A stretch of DNA of 64,000 bases, from assembly GCA_016722505.1 (NCBI GenBank), contig JADKJH010000001.1:1488001-1552000 (forward strand). The letters run 5' to 3'. Below are positions 1 through 8,534 of this stretch, in pieces. Under the pieces are notes generated by a model. The model did not search any database. It had not been told where the DNA came from and saw only the letters and a list, made by a program, of their open reading frames with translations. This DNA is from Holophagaceae bacterium. GTDB lineage: Bacteria > Acidobacteriota > Holophagae > Holophagales > Holophagaceae. The position numbers and the translations under genes were made by a program. The first letter of the stretch is position 1, and every line of letters starts with the position of its first letter.

Positions 1-617
1 TTCTGGTCCGGGGGCAATCAAGCCTATGGGTTTCGATCATTGATCCCCTGATCAAAGCTGTTGTGGAGATGGACAGCGGGCAAATTCGCGCTCTGCTTCA
101 GGATTCCTTTTCCAGGCAGCCTTTGAAGGATTTCCTCGGGAATGTGGTAGATCCGCTTTTGGCGTGGGTTGGCTTCGCGTGGGCGGAGGGCTCTCTCGGT
201 ATCCATCAGGAACACTTGTTGACAGAAATTCTGGAGGATTTTCTACGTCAGATGCGGGTGGCATTTCCAGCTCAGCCCAGCAAAGGGTCCATTTTGCTCA
301 CCACTCTGCCGGGTGAACGTCATCGCTTGGGAATGTTGATGGCAGCTTTGCTCTATGCATCCAAAGGCGTAAAAGTCGAGTTGCTGGGAATTGATCTGCC
401 CGTGGCTAGCATCGCGAGCGCCGCACGGACGCTGCAGGTGGACAGAGTGGCCGTTAGTCTATCCATTCAGAGCTCGGGCCAGCCTACACGGCGGCTGCTC
501 ATGGATCTGCTGGAACGCCTGCCGCCCAATTGCCGGTTGTTGATCGGCGGCCAGGGCGCGGCCAGAACCAGAAAAGTGGAGGGCGTGGAGCGAATGGCTG
601 GAATTGGCGATATCTGA
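1..617 (+). CDS. MerR-type regulator, C-terminal cobalamin-binding-like domain (5' partial)
   Basis: The frame starting at base 3 is open to the left edge with no stop, so the true start lies outside the window and the internal ATG at 69 is not the start. The visible part resembles the sensor half of B12-binding MerR regulators (CarH type): a helical cap containing WAEGSLGIHQEHL, which fits the W...EH pattern of that cap, followed by a Rossmann-like part with ERHRLG, close to the DxHxxG motif whose His ligates cobalamin (Glu replaces Asp here). Family members use adenosyl-cobalamin, often with light, to control DNA binding. The DNA-binding domain is not visible, so both the MerR assignment and the ligand are inferred from family resemblance. 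Confidence 0.7.
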   Translation, partial: LVRGQSSLWVSIIDPLIKAVVEMDSGQIRALLQDSFSRQPLKDFLGNVVDPLLAWVGFAWAEGSLGIHQEHLLTEILEDFLRQMRVAFPAQPSKGSILLTTLPGERHRLGMLMAALLYASKGVKVELLGIDLPVASIASAARTLQVDRVAVSLSIQSSGQPTRRLLMDLLERLPPNCRLLIGGQGAARTRKVEGVERMAGIGDI

Positions 618-640
618 TTAAAAATATTGATGGAGGCTCT

Positions 641-910
641 ATGACACGGTCCCTATTCTGGTCCACCTTTGCGACGGTTTTCCTGGCGGAGCTGGGCGAT
701 AAGACCCAACTTGCCGCCATGACTGCCACCGCCCGGAGCGGGGCAATGCTTACTGTGTTCCTGGCAGCCAGCGCGGCGTTGATTGTAGCCACGGCCATTG
801 GTGTTTCTGTAGGCGAGGCTTTGTTCCGGGTGGTGCCTGAACATCTGATCCGCTATATCGCTGGCGGAGCTTTCATTGCCGTGGGAATTTGGGTCGTGGT
901 GAAGGGGTGA
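641..910 (+). CDS. TMEM165/GDT1 family half-size membrane protein (UPF0016)
   Basis: This 89-residue integral membrane protein carries one copy of the family signature E-L-G-D-K-T-Q near residue 17, followed by two further hydrophobic segments. GDT1 proteins move Mn2+ or Ca2+ by cation/proton exchange. Full-length members have two such repeats, and half-size bacterial members are thought to act as dimers. The ATG at 641 follows a GGAGG at 631, so the longer in-frame extension to 530 is unlikely. It lies 23 bases after the regulator gene. Nearby TerC (1783) is also linked to Mn2+ export in its family, but the two genes are separated by the convergent rsmE. Confidence 0.85.
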   Translation: MTRSLFWSTFATVFLAELGDKTQLAAMTATARSGAMLTVFLAASAALIVATAIGVSVGEALFRVVPEHLIRYIAGGAFIAVGIWVVVKG

Positions 911-983
911 GCGGGAAGGATACCTTTTTTCTGGTGGAGGCCGTGGACTGCGCAATCGAACCACGGGCCAAATTCCCAAACAT

Positions 984-1005
984 GAAAAGCAGGGCGGGGC
1001 TTTTC
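984..1005. terminator. bidirectional terminator between GDT1 gene and rsmE
   Basis: A 7-bp perfect stem GAAAAGC/GCTTTTC encloses a GC-rich loop in the gap between two convergent genes. The A-tract and T-tract are part of the stem, so it could work on either strand. Confidence 0.5.
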
Positions 1006-1023
1006 GCCTTGCAGCGGCAGGTG

Positions 1024-1740
1024 TCAACGGTTCAATTGGAATTGAATGGCCCCCATCATGGCAATGGGGGCGGTGGCTGCGCGAAGGATGCTGCGCCCCA
1101 GGCAAACGGGAAGCCAGCCGGATTGCTGAAGCGCACGAAATTCTTCATCCGTGATTCCACCTTCAGGACCGCAGGTGAAGGCCAGCGCCTCCATGCGTAA
1201 CGTGGGATTGGCTACGCCAGCGGCCGCCTCATAAGCCACCCAACGCTGCGGAATGTGCCAATCCAGGAGCGCGCTGAAGGGTTGGATTGGGAGCAATTCA
1301 GGAGGGTGGCTTCGATGGCTTTGTTCCATTGCTGAGGCAATGATCCTTGACCATCGCTCGGTCTTGGCCATTGTTCGCCGGAGGTCTGCTTCGCTCCGAG
1401 CGTAGTTGATTGGTTGGATGTGCGTCACCCCCAGCTCCACAAGAGGAGGGAGCCAATCCTCCCAAGTCGCCAAGTGGGAGGTTATAGGTAGGCAGGCATG
1501 CAAGGGGATGGGTGATTCCCTGACCTCATGCAACGGTGACACGAGTCGGACCTGGGCGTTCTTTTGAGTGATTTCTGTTAGGTCCACTTGCCAGGGACCT
1601 TCATCCAGCAGCAGCTCTAACGCCGCCCCTGCCTTCAATCGCAACGCATGAAGATGCCGCGCTTGCTCGGGGCTGAGCGCGATCAATCGGCCTTCAAAAT
1701 AGGGACCCTGCGTGGGGACGATCAATCGCGGCAAGCTCAT
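1024..1740 (-). CDS. rsmE: 16S rRNA (uracil(1498)-N(3))-methyltransferase RsmE
   Basis: The 238-residue protein has the expected RsmE length and order: an N-terminal PUA-like RNA-binding part (FEGRLIALSPEQARHLHALRLKAG), then a SPOUT knot methyltransferase domain. Diagnostic C-terminal motifs are GPEGGITDEEF near residue 192 and LGRSILRAATAP near 214, which form the SAM-binding trefoil knot. It methylates U1498 of 16S rRNA in the 30S subunit. The gene diverges from the TerC gene with only about 42 bases between the start codons, so both promoters must be compact or overlapping. Confidence 0.95.
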   Translation of the reverse strand: MSLPRLIVPTQGPYFEGRLIALSPEQARHLHALRLKAGAALELLLDEGPWQVDLTEITQKNAQVRLVSPLHEVRESPIPLHACLPITSHLATWEDWLPPLVELGVTHIQPINYARSEADLRRTMAKTERWSRIIASAMEQSHRSHPPELLPIQPFSALLDWHIPQRWVAYEAAAGVANPTLRMEALAFTCGPEGGITDEEFRALQQSGWLPVCLGRSILRAATAPIAMMGAIQFQLNR

Positions 1741-1782
1741 GCCCTATTCTCATGGCCTGTAGACTGGAATGGGGGAGGATTC

Positions 1783-2724
1783 TTGGTCCAAATTTTATTA
1801 AGCGCTGCACCCTGGTGGGCTTGGCTTGGTTTTCATGTTTTCGTGTTCGCGATGCTGGCCCTGGACTTAGAAGTGTTCAATCGCAAGGCCCACGCGCCCA
1901 GCGTCAAGGAAGCCGCGGCCTGGAGCGCCGCGTGGATCACCCTTGCCTTGGTTTTCAACCTGGTGATTTTCAAGACGGAGGGATCGCAGAAGGGACTGGA
2001 ATGGCTCACGGCCTATCTGTTGGAGAAGTCCCTGAGTGTGGACAACCTCTTTGTCTTTGTGCTGCTGTTCGCCAGTTTCCGGGTGGAACTGCGCCATCAG
2101 CACAAGGTGCTTTTCTGGGGTGTGCTGGGTGCGCTTGTGATGCGCGCGGGCATGATCCTGGCCGGGACGGCGCTGCTGAACCGATTTGAATGGATGATTT
2201 ATGTCTTCGGTGGATTCCTGGTCTTCACCGGAATCAAGATGCTGGTCACGGAAGATGAAGACCGGGATCCTTCCCAGCACCCCGCAGTGCGGTTATTCAA
2301 ACGCTTGATCCCTTTTAATGAACATGGCGGATTCGAACACTTTTTCACGATCCAGAATGGCCGGCGTTTCGCTACGCCCATGCTACTGGTGTTATTGAGC
2401 GTGGAAATCACGGATGTGGTGTTCGCCGTGGATTCCATTCCCGCGGTGCTGGCTGTGACGCGCGATCCCTTCGTCGTCTACACGTCCAACATCTTTGCCA
2501 TCCTGGGCCTTCGGAGCCTGTACTTCCTGCTGGCGAAGATGATGGACCGCTTTCACCGGCTCAAGACGGGGCTTGCGGTCATCTTGGCTTTCGTGGGCGT
2601 GAAGATGTGCATCGCGGAGTGGATTAAAATTCCGACAGTCGTTTCGCTGTTGGTGATTCTCTCGGTGCTGATCTTGTGCATAGTGGTCAGTCTGGCTTGG
2701 CCCGCCACCGCAAAGGAAGATTGA
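1783..2724 (+). CDS. TerC/Alx family integral membrane protein
   Basis: A polytopic membrane protein of 313 residues with the TerC signature LLEKSLSVDNLFVFVLLFASF near residue 80 and conserved acidic membrane residues (for example VEITDVVFAVDSIPAV near 210). TerC/Alx proteins are associated with tellurite resistance and, in better-studied cases, Mn2+ export. The start is taken as TTG 1783 because it follows a strong GGGGGAGG (1771-1778), whereas the longer frame would overlap rsmE. The stop overlaps the ribF ATG by one base (TGATG), implying translational coupling. No yybP-ykoY Mn2+ riboswitch fits in the 42-base leader. Confidence 0.9.
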   Translation: MVQILLSAAPWWAWLGFHVFVFAMLALDLEVFNRKAHAPSVKEAAAWSAAWITLALVFNLVIFKTEGSQKGLEWLTAYLLEKSLSVDNLFVFVLLFASFRVELRHQHKVLFWGVLGALVMRAGMILAGTALLNRFEWMIYVFGGFLVFTGIKMLVTEDEDRDPSQHPAVRLFKRLIPFNEHGGFEHFFTIQNGRRFATPMLLVLLSVEITDVVFAVDSIPAVLAVTRDPFVVYTSNIFAILGLRSLYFLLAKMMDRFHRLKTGLAVILAFVGVKMCIAEWIKIPTVVSLLVILSVLILCIVVSLAWPATAKED

Positions 2725-3662
2725 TGGAAGTCTGGCGCCACAAGCTGGAAGCGGCCCCTGCCGTGGGCCCATATGTGGTGACACTGGGGAATTTCGATGG
2801 TGTCCATCGTGGCCATCGAGAACTGCTGGAACACGCCGCTGTGAGTGCGAGAGCGCAAGGGCTCCCTGCCGCGGTGGTCACTTTCGACCCCCATCCCACA
2901 GTTGTCGTGGCGCCAGAACGTAAACCGCTCCTGCTCATGACCCTGAGGCAACGACTGGCGGAATTCGAGTCTGCGGGCATGGACTTGGCCTGGGTGATCC
3001 CTTTTTCCAGATCCTTCTCTGAACTTAGCCCCGGTGAGTTCCTTCACGGGTTGAAACGAGCCCTTTCCCCGGCAGAACTTCATGTGGGCAAGGCCTTCGG
3101 GTTCGGCCGAAATCGTATGGGGGATTTCCGTACACTGGAGGCATGGGGCAACCAAGCGGGTTGCAGGGTATTTGCGCATGCCCTGAAGGCACCAGATGGT
3201 GGACGGCTATCCAGTAGCCGTATCCGGCAAGCGCTGAATGCCGGTGAGGTGGGCCATGCCGCCGAACTACTCGGGCACCCCTACGTCCTGACCGGCATCG
3301 TCGTGGAAGGTGAACGGCGCGGACGCCATCTCGGATTTCCTACGGCAAATCTTCGGTGGGAACAGGAGCAACTCCCAGGCTATGGCGTCTATGTGACTGA
3401 AGTGCGCAGTCACTATTGGGATTGCCCCCGGCTAGGGCTGACCAACATCGGCGAGAAGCCGACTTTTTCGGGACGGTCAGTATCTGTGGAAACCTTTCTG
3501 CCGGGTTTTGATGGAGATCTCTACGGCGTGTTACTGGAACTACGCTTCCTGCACCGTATCCGTGGCGAACAGCGATTTGGCGACATCGAGGCCCTGCGCG
3601 CCCAGATCGCCTCCGATGTGGCGGAAGGCCAGGCATGGTGGGACAATGATCGTTTGGATTGA
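2724..3662 (+). CDS. ribF: bifunctional riboflavin kinase / FMN adenylyltransferase
   Basis: This 312-residue enzyme makes FMN and FAD from riboflavin. The N-terminal FAD synthetase half shows TLGNFDGVHRGH at about residue 14 (nucleotidyltransferase HxGH-like motif) and LSSSRIRQAL near 170. The C-terminal flavokinase half shows GRHLGFPTANL near 200, LTNIGEKPTF and VETFLPGFDGDLYG. Length and domain order match typical bacterial RibF. It starts within the stop codon of the TerC gene, so the two are co-translated. Confidence 0.96.
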   Translation: MEVWRHKLEAAPAVGPYVVTLGNFDGVHRGHRELLEHAAVSARAQGLPAAVVTFDPHPTVVVAPERKPLLLMTLRQRLAEFESAGMDLAWVIPFSRSFSELSPGEFLHGLKRALSPAELHVGKAFGFGRNRMGDFRTLEAWGNQAGCRVFAHALKAPDGGRLSSSRIRQALNAGEVGHAAELLGHPYVLTGIVVEGERRGRHLGFPTANLRWEQEQLPGYGVYVTEVRSHYWDCPRLGLTNIGEKPTFSGRSVSVETFLPGFDGDLYGVLLELRFLHRIRGEQRFGDIEALRAQIASDVAEGQAWWDNDRLD

Positions 3663-3691
3663 ATCCATACACCCTCTCAAGGAGTTTTAGA

Positions 3692-4198
3692 ATGTCTTTG
3701 AAATCGCTTTGCATTATCGGCGCATCCGCCGCACTGTTTTCCTCCACGGTTCTTTTCGCTGACACCAAACAGGTTACCCCCAAGACCACCCCGGTGCCAA
3801 AGCCCGCTCCGGCCGAAAAGGTCATAGATAAGGCCAAGGGCGAAGCCATTGCAGACCTTCTGAACACCACCGGTGTGGTCGCCAGGAACATTGATGCCAT
3901 CAAGAAGAGCCTGGCGGAAACCAGAAAAGCCAACCCGAAGGTCGACCCGAAAGTGTTTGACGAATTAGAGAAGAATGCCACCCCCAACATGGTGGGAAAT
4001 CTATTGGTCCACGTTTACGACCACTACTATTCCCTTGGCGATGTGAAAGCCATGAACAAGTTCTTCTCCAGCAAGGAAGGCAAAGCCTACCTGAGCAAAC
4101 AGATGACCGTGGATATGGAGAGTGGCCGCATCTTGCAGCTATACATGGAAAACCTGGGCAAGAAATTGGCGCCAGGAGCCCCAGCAAAAAAGAAATAA
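3692..4198 (+). CDS. exported DUF2059 domain protein
   Basis: The 168-residue protein has a Sec signal peptide (residues about 1-22, cleavage near STVLFA-DTK), a Pro/Lys-rich linker, then a helical domain of DUF2059 type with the pattern VYDHYYSLGDVKAMNKFFSS and SKEGKAYL. This periplasmic family has no defined biochemical role. ATG 3692 follows AAGGAG at 3679-3684, so the longer frame from 3659 is rejected. The C terminus is Lys-rich. It lies 29 bases after ribF. Confidence 0.8.
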   Translation: MSLKSLCIIGASAALFSSTVLFADTKQVTPKTTPVPKPAPAEKVIDKAKGEAIADLLNTTGVVARNIDAIKKSLAETRKANPKVDPKVFDELEKNATPNMVGNLLVHVYDHYYSLGDVKAMNKFFSSKEGKAYLSKQMTVDMESGRILQLYMENLGKKLAPGAPAKKK

Positions 4199-4214
4199 TT
4201 TCGTGCGGAATGCC

Positions 4215-4898
4215 ATGCCGGATCTGGTGCAAGTTCGGGTGGGGAAATCCCAACAGATCAGTTCAAGCTGCTCGGTGGGTGGTGGAACAAATGATTTTCA
4301 CCACCCGTCGGGTCCATGGCGTTCGGCCATTTTCAAAGCACCAGTCGAAGGCCCCGTAAGGCTGGGCAGTTTTGGTTTGCTGGGGGATGAGGTGGCGGAC
4401 CGGCGCCACCACGGGGGACCGGATCAAGCGGTGCTCGCCTATGCCTCGGAGCATTATCCGCAGTGGCAAGCGATGGGTCTTGGCGCGGATATCGGTTCCT
4501 TTGGAGAAAACTTCCTGCTGGCGGGCCTCACCGATAGAGAGGCTTGCATCGGTGATGTGTTTGCCATCGGGGAATCAGGTCAAGTGGTTGTGCAGGTCTC
4601 CCACCCCCGCCAACCCTGCGCGACGTTGGCGCGACGTTTCCAGCGCAATGACGTGGTGCCCATGGTCTGGGAGACGGCCCGCGGCGGGTGGTATTTGCGC
4701 GTGCTGCAAGAAGGCCTGGTCCAGGCTGGGGACGGGCTCAGGCTGAAAGAGCGCCCAAACCCTGACTGGAACATTGCGCGTGTCCTCAATGCCTTCTATC
4801 ACGCGAAGCTGAACCCCCGGGAGGCGCTGGCCGCCGCGAATATTCCGGGTCTCACGGGACGCTGGGCTTCAAGCCTTCGGGAGAAGGCCGGGGCCTAG
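4215..4898 (+). CDS. MOSC domain protein (YiiM-like)
   Basis: A 227-residue MOSC-domain protein, close to the size of E. coli YiiM. The HHGGPDQAVLAYASEHY stretch near residue 70 and SFGENFLLAGLTDREACIGDVF near 100 are typical. A cysteine in the HPRQPC segment fits the conserved MOSC Cys. These proteins are predicted molybdenum-cofactor sulfur carriers or act in reduction of N-hydroxylated compounds. The C-terminal part (NPDWNIARVLNAFY) matches the YiiM 3-alpha domain. ATG 4215 gives the family length; the upstream extension overlaps the previous gene. Confidence 0.88.
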   Translation: MPDLVQVRVGKSQQISSSCSVGGGTNDFHHPSGPWRSAIFKAPVEGPVRLGSFGLLGDEVADRRHHGGPDQAVLAYASEHYPQWQAMGLGADIGSFGENFLLAGLTDREACIGDVFAIGESGQVVVQVSHPRQPCATLARRFQRNDVVPMVWETARGGWYLRVLQEGLVQAGDGLRLKERPNPDWNIARVLNAFYHAKLNPREALAAANIPGLTGRWASSLREKAGA

Positions 4899-4904
4899 CC
4901 CGGT

Positions 4905-5984
4905 CTACGCTCGCCAGCCTTCCAACACACGAAAGCGCTCGCCCATCATGCCGGGCATGGTGAGCTGCAGCAGGTTCTCCATGCGTTTGACGCGCACCGG
5001 AGTTTCCAATTCCTGCCACTGGGCCTCCCATTGCGCCAGCGGCGCATGGGCACGGATCCAGCGGCTTAACGACTCGTGGGTGACTTCCTTCAACCCGCTG
5101 TCTTCAAGAATTACCGTGAGCCTTGTGAAATCCACATCCGCGGTGAGATCGCATTCCCCAACTTGCTCCCACCATTTACCATCCACCGTATGTCCTTTGA
5201 AGCGGCGAAGATCAGCGCCTTTGGCCAGCAAATGGGATGCCTGGTCGCCATAGTCAATGGTGATGAAGAGTCCTGCTGCCAGGGCATTCGCAAGGTTTGA
5301 CGCGACGGGGGAAAGCTTTTCGCACCACACGCTCCCATCTCCTGGCTCGATTCCATCTCCTTGGGATTCAAACCACTCGGCGCTAACGGATTCATCGTGG
5401 GCGTGCCACTCCGGACCGTTTTCCGTGAGCACTTCCCGCACCCACCGCGCGCCATCCCAACGCCAGGGTTGGGCGGGAAGGGCATCAAACAATTCGTTGC
5501 TGAGCACTGCTCCGACAAAGGGTTCGATAGGCTCGGATTCCTTCACGAACAGTGCCCGGTTCGTGGCAAGAAAAGGCGCAAGCGCGATTTCCGCCGCCTT
5601 CCTTGCGGCCGGGTTGTCATCGCGATGGATGTATCGCAGGGCTACCGCAAAGGGGCCAGCCGCCGCGTTGAGAATGTCCCGGCCCAGCCATCCGCGGCCC
5701 GCCCCGGGTTCCAGCACTGTGAATTCAGAAGGACGCTCCAGCTGTTCCCAGACTTGTTCCAAACGCAGTGCCAGCGCCTGTCCCAGCAAAGGCCCAAGAT
5801 CAAGGGCCGTGTAGTAGTCCTTGCCTTCGAATCCCCAGGGCCCGACCGCCTGGCGGTAGTAACCATGCAGCGGATGGTAGAGCGCCAAGGCCATCACATC
5901 GGCCGCCGGAACGGGTTCCTTGGCCAGCCGGGCATCCAGTTCGATGCGTAGAGGGTTCAAACTCGATCCTTCTGCAGCGGCCAT
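4905..5984 (-). CDS. class I SAM-dependent methyltransferase, MidA/NDUFAF7 family
   Basis: The 359-residue protein matches the MidA/NDUFAF7 family (DUF185). The N terminus carries DVMALALYHPLHGYYR, then a SAM-binding motif LEPGAGRGWLGRDIL near residue 90 and SNELFDALPAQPWRW near 165. In mitochondria the homologue methylates an arginine in a complex I subunit; the bacterial substrate is usually unknown. ATG 5984 follows TTGGAG and overlaps the end of the MMPL gene by 28 bases, so it is the last gene of the heat-shock transcription unit. The longer frame to 6128 lies inside the MMPL gene and is not supported. Confidence 0.85.
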   Translation of the reverse strand: MAAAEGSSLNPLRIELDARLAKEPVPAADVMALALYHPLHGYYRQAVGPWGFEGKDYYTALDLGPLLGQALALRLEQVWEQLERPSEFTVLEPGAGRGWLGRDILNAAAGPFAVALRYIHRDDNPAARKAAEIALAPFLATNRALFVKESEPIEPFVGAVLSNELFDALPAQPWRWDGARWVREVLTENGPEWHAHDESVSAEWFESQGDGIEPGDGSVWCEKLSPVASNLANALAAGLFITIDYGDQASHLLAKGADLRRFKGHTVDGKWWEQVGECDLTADVDFTRLTVILEDSGLKEVTHESLSRWIRAHAPLAQWEAQWQELETPVRVKRMENLLQLTMPGMMGERFRVLEGWRA

Positions 5985-8518
5985 TTCTCCAACATCCAAG
6001 GCAGTACCCATTGGGTGATGAGCAGAGCCAGCGCGACACCCCCGACGCAGGCGATGCCGAGGCTCCGGAGGCCCCGGTAGCTGCTGAAGATGAGGCCCCC
6101 GAATCCAGCCAGCGTCGTGCCTGCGCATACGGCGTTGACCCGTGCCACCTTGACCGCTGCGCCTGCTTCCATGCGGGCGCGGTGCAGCAGGTTCAAGGCC
6201 GTGTCCACGCTAACGCCGAGCGCAATGGGGATGGCCATGAGCGACAGGAAGCTGAAGGGCTCATTCGTCCAGGCGAGGATGCCCAGCAGGCCGATCTGGC
6301 CTGCGGCGATGGGCACCAAGGCCAGCAGCACGAAGCGCCAGCGGCGGCCGAAAAAGGCCACGATGAAAAGCACTAGGGCGAGACCCACGAATGCGCAATC
6401 CCGTGTGGATTGCCGGGCAACCTCTTTGATCGCGGAAAAGAGAGGCCGTGTCCCCACCAACCGGGCACCGTCGGACTCCAGCAGCGGTGTGAGCCGTATT
6501 TGAGCTTCCTCCGGCAGGCGGATGGGAATGGTGACAGTCGGAATGTCAGGGGCGTGTGTCTTAGGCTTCAATGCCCCAGCCAAGGTCCATCGCTGAGGAT
6601 GCACACTTTTCAGGGCGGGGGGAAAAAGCTGCTGTAAAGAAGCGGGAACAGCGAGTGGGTCCTCGAGGCTGCGGCTGAGGGCTGTCAAGGGGTGTTCCAG
6701 GGCTGATGGATCAAGGCCGGCCGAGGAGGCCGCATCCAGGGTCCGGTGGCGCCACGTTTCGGAAGCCAATACGCGGCGCAACTCAGGTGCGCCCTGTTCC
6801 CACACGGGCAAGGGCACTCCCTCTTTTCTCAACTGTTCCGCTACGCGGTTCCACCGCTTGGGCAGTTGCGCCGCATCGTCCAGTGTGAGCTGTAAAGCAA
6901 GCGGCTGAAGGCTGGAACCTAATACTTTGCCGAGCTTTTCTTGCAGCGCGAGGGCGGGGTTGCCGCCGATGCGAAAGCGGCGTAGATCCTCCTCCCAGCG
7001 CAAGCGATAGGTCCCGATCAGCGCGAATGCTAGCAGGCCCATGGCCAGGATGGGTTTCCAGGTAGCGATCCGGGATTGGACTGGGTGGGGGTCCGGGGTT
7101 TTCGCGAAGGCTCCGCGGCCCTTGTCCAGGGCCAGCAGCAGTGGTGGAAGCAATAGGAAACTGGCAAGGAGGCAGGCCAAAAGACCGAGCCCCGCCGTGA
7201 TGCCCAGATCACGAAATCCAGGGAAGGGTGTGATGATGGCGGAAAGAAAGGCCAGGGACGTGGCCACGCAGCCAACCACCACTCCTGGCCCGGTGCCCAG
7301 GATGGCGGCGCGCAATGCCGCCTGCTTCGTCCGGCCCGAGCGGCGCTCATCGCGGTAACGGCTGTACAGCAGGATGCCCACATCATCGCCGATGCCCAAC
7401 AGCACCGCGCCAAAGCCCGCGCTCATCATATTCATTTCACCCAGGGACCATCCGACCAGACCGAGAGCCCACACCATGCCGACCAGCAGCGGGCCCACGA
7501 CGAAACCGAACCCTGAGAGCGTTCGGAAACCTATCCAGTACACGATCCCGATGAGTAAAAAGCTAAGCGAAAGGCTGAGCAGGATTTCCTTGGTGAGCCG
7601 CTGGGATTCCCAGAAGGCCACCGCGTGCGCGCCGGTGATCTGCAAAGGGAAGGCTCGATCACCATGGGGCGCCAGCGCCGCCTCGACATTTTTAAGCGTT
7701 GCCTTGGGCGGCAGCCCATCCTTGGCGCCCTCCCCCAACCACCGGATGATGCGCCCCGTGGCCTTGGCATCGGCACTGGGGAAATCCACCACTAGCGGCA
7801 CCAGCACATACCTGGCGTCCTTGGTTTCGAGATATCCAGTCTTCATGCGCAGGGGAAAATTCTTCCCCGCCGAAGTGGCGCGGAGCAACGACTCTTGATC
7901 GCTGGGAACGAGATCGCGAAGGTTCAAGGGGTCGAGCTGCGCGAAACGGGCTTGGATGGGGTTGGGCGATGCCAGCGCTTTGGCGGTCTCCTTCAACCGC
8001 CGATTCACTTCGGCCGGATTCTGGAGTGGCGCCAAGCGATCCCCAAGGACCGCTGGCGCCAATGCGTAGAGCTGTTCAGTGATGAGGCGGCCCACGGCTG
8101 CGTCGCCATCCACCAGGCTTCCGGCAGCCAGCAGTGGCGGCCAAAGTGAAACACCTTGGGGACCTGGAACTGGCTGCGGACCTGAGAGTCGCCCTTCGCT
8201 GCTGAGCCCGTTGAGTGGCAGCGTCCCATGATCAAGCAAGTGGCCTACAAGGTTTTCCGCCCATTCGCCGCGGGATTCGAGCGTCGCCGCATCGCCTTCA
8301 GCCACGAGCCATAGCAACTCCTGCTGACCCACGCCAGCTTCAAGGCTGGCGCGGACTACGGGATGATCGGTGGGCAGCAGGCTCATGAGGTCCAGCCGCC
8401 GCTCGACCCGCAGCGCTCCCCAACCCAAGAATGCGGTGAGAAGGGCAGCGAATGCCACGATGCGCCGGGGATGGCTGAGATGCAGCCGCAGCAGGGTGCG
8501 GAGCAGCTGGTTCAGCAT
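5957..8518 (-). CDS. MMPL/RND family transporter
   Basis: The 853-residue membrane protein has the RND layout: one N-terminal helix, a large periplasmic loop (about residues 35-270), a block of five or six helices including GIGDDVGILLYSRYRDE, a second periplasmic loop (about 480-680), and a final helix block. The first-half intramembrane motif FGAVLLGIGDDVGI is matched by MAIPIALGVSVDTALN in the second half. Resemblance is to MMPL/HpnN-type lipid exporters rather than tripartite drug pumps. Substrate unknown. The ATG follows GAGGA and lies 16 bases after the ATPase gene. Confidence 0.85.
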   Translation of the reverse strand: MLNQLLRTLLRLHLSHPRRIVAFAALLTAFLGWGALRVERRLDLMSLLPTDHPVVRASLEAGVGQQELLWLVAEGDAATLESRGEWAENLVGHLLDHGTLPLNGLSSEGRLSGPQPVPGPQGVSLWPPLLAAGSLVDGDAAVGRLITEQLYALAPAVLGDRLAPLQNPAEVNRRLKETAKALASPNPIQARFAQLDPLNLRDLVPSDQESLLRATSAGKNFPLRMKTGYLETKDARYVLVPLVVDFPSADAKATGRIIRWLGEGAKDGLPPKATLKNVEAALAPHGDRAFPLQITGAHAVAFWESQRLTKEILLSLSLSFLLIGIVYWIGFRTLSGFGFVVGPLLVGMVWALGLVGWSLGEMNMMSAGFGAVLLGIGDDVGILLYSRYRDERRSGRTKQAALRAAILGTGPGVVVGCVATSLAFLSAIITPFPGFRDLGITAGLGLLACLLASFLLLPPLLLALDKGRGAFAKTPDPHPVQSRIATWKPILAMGLLAFALIGTYRLRWEEDLRRFRIGGNPALALQEKLGKVLGSSLQPLALQLTLDDAAQLPKRWNRVAEQLRKEGVPLPVWEQGAPELRRVLASETWRHRTLDAASSAGLDPSALEHPLTALSRSLEDPLAVPASLQQLFPPALKSVHPQRWTLAGALKPKTHAPDIPTVTIPIRLPEEAQIRLTPLLESDGARLVGTRPLFSAIKEVARQSTRDCAFVGLALVLFIVAFFGRRWRFVLLALVPIAAGQIGLLGILAWTNEPFSFLSLMAIPIALGVSVDTALNLLHRARMEAGAAVKVARVNAVCAGTTLAGFGGLIFSSYRGLRSLGIACVGGVALALLITQWVLPWMLEKWPLQKDRV

Positions 8519-8534
8519 CGATTCCTCGCGCGAT

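Noticed and set aside
641..910. Truncated GDT1 protein due to a frameshift
   Set aside because: Half-size single-domain relatives of about 90 residues are known, and the ending looks natural, so the length is normal.
653..1105. Minus-strand ORF opposite the GDT1 gene
   Set aside because: It overlaps a recognised gene and the rsmE end and shows no family features.
1741..1782. Possible yybP-ykoY Mn2+ riboswitch before the TerC gene
   Set aside because: The leader is only about 42 bases, too short for that riboswitch, and no matching pattern is present.
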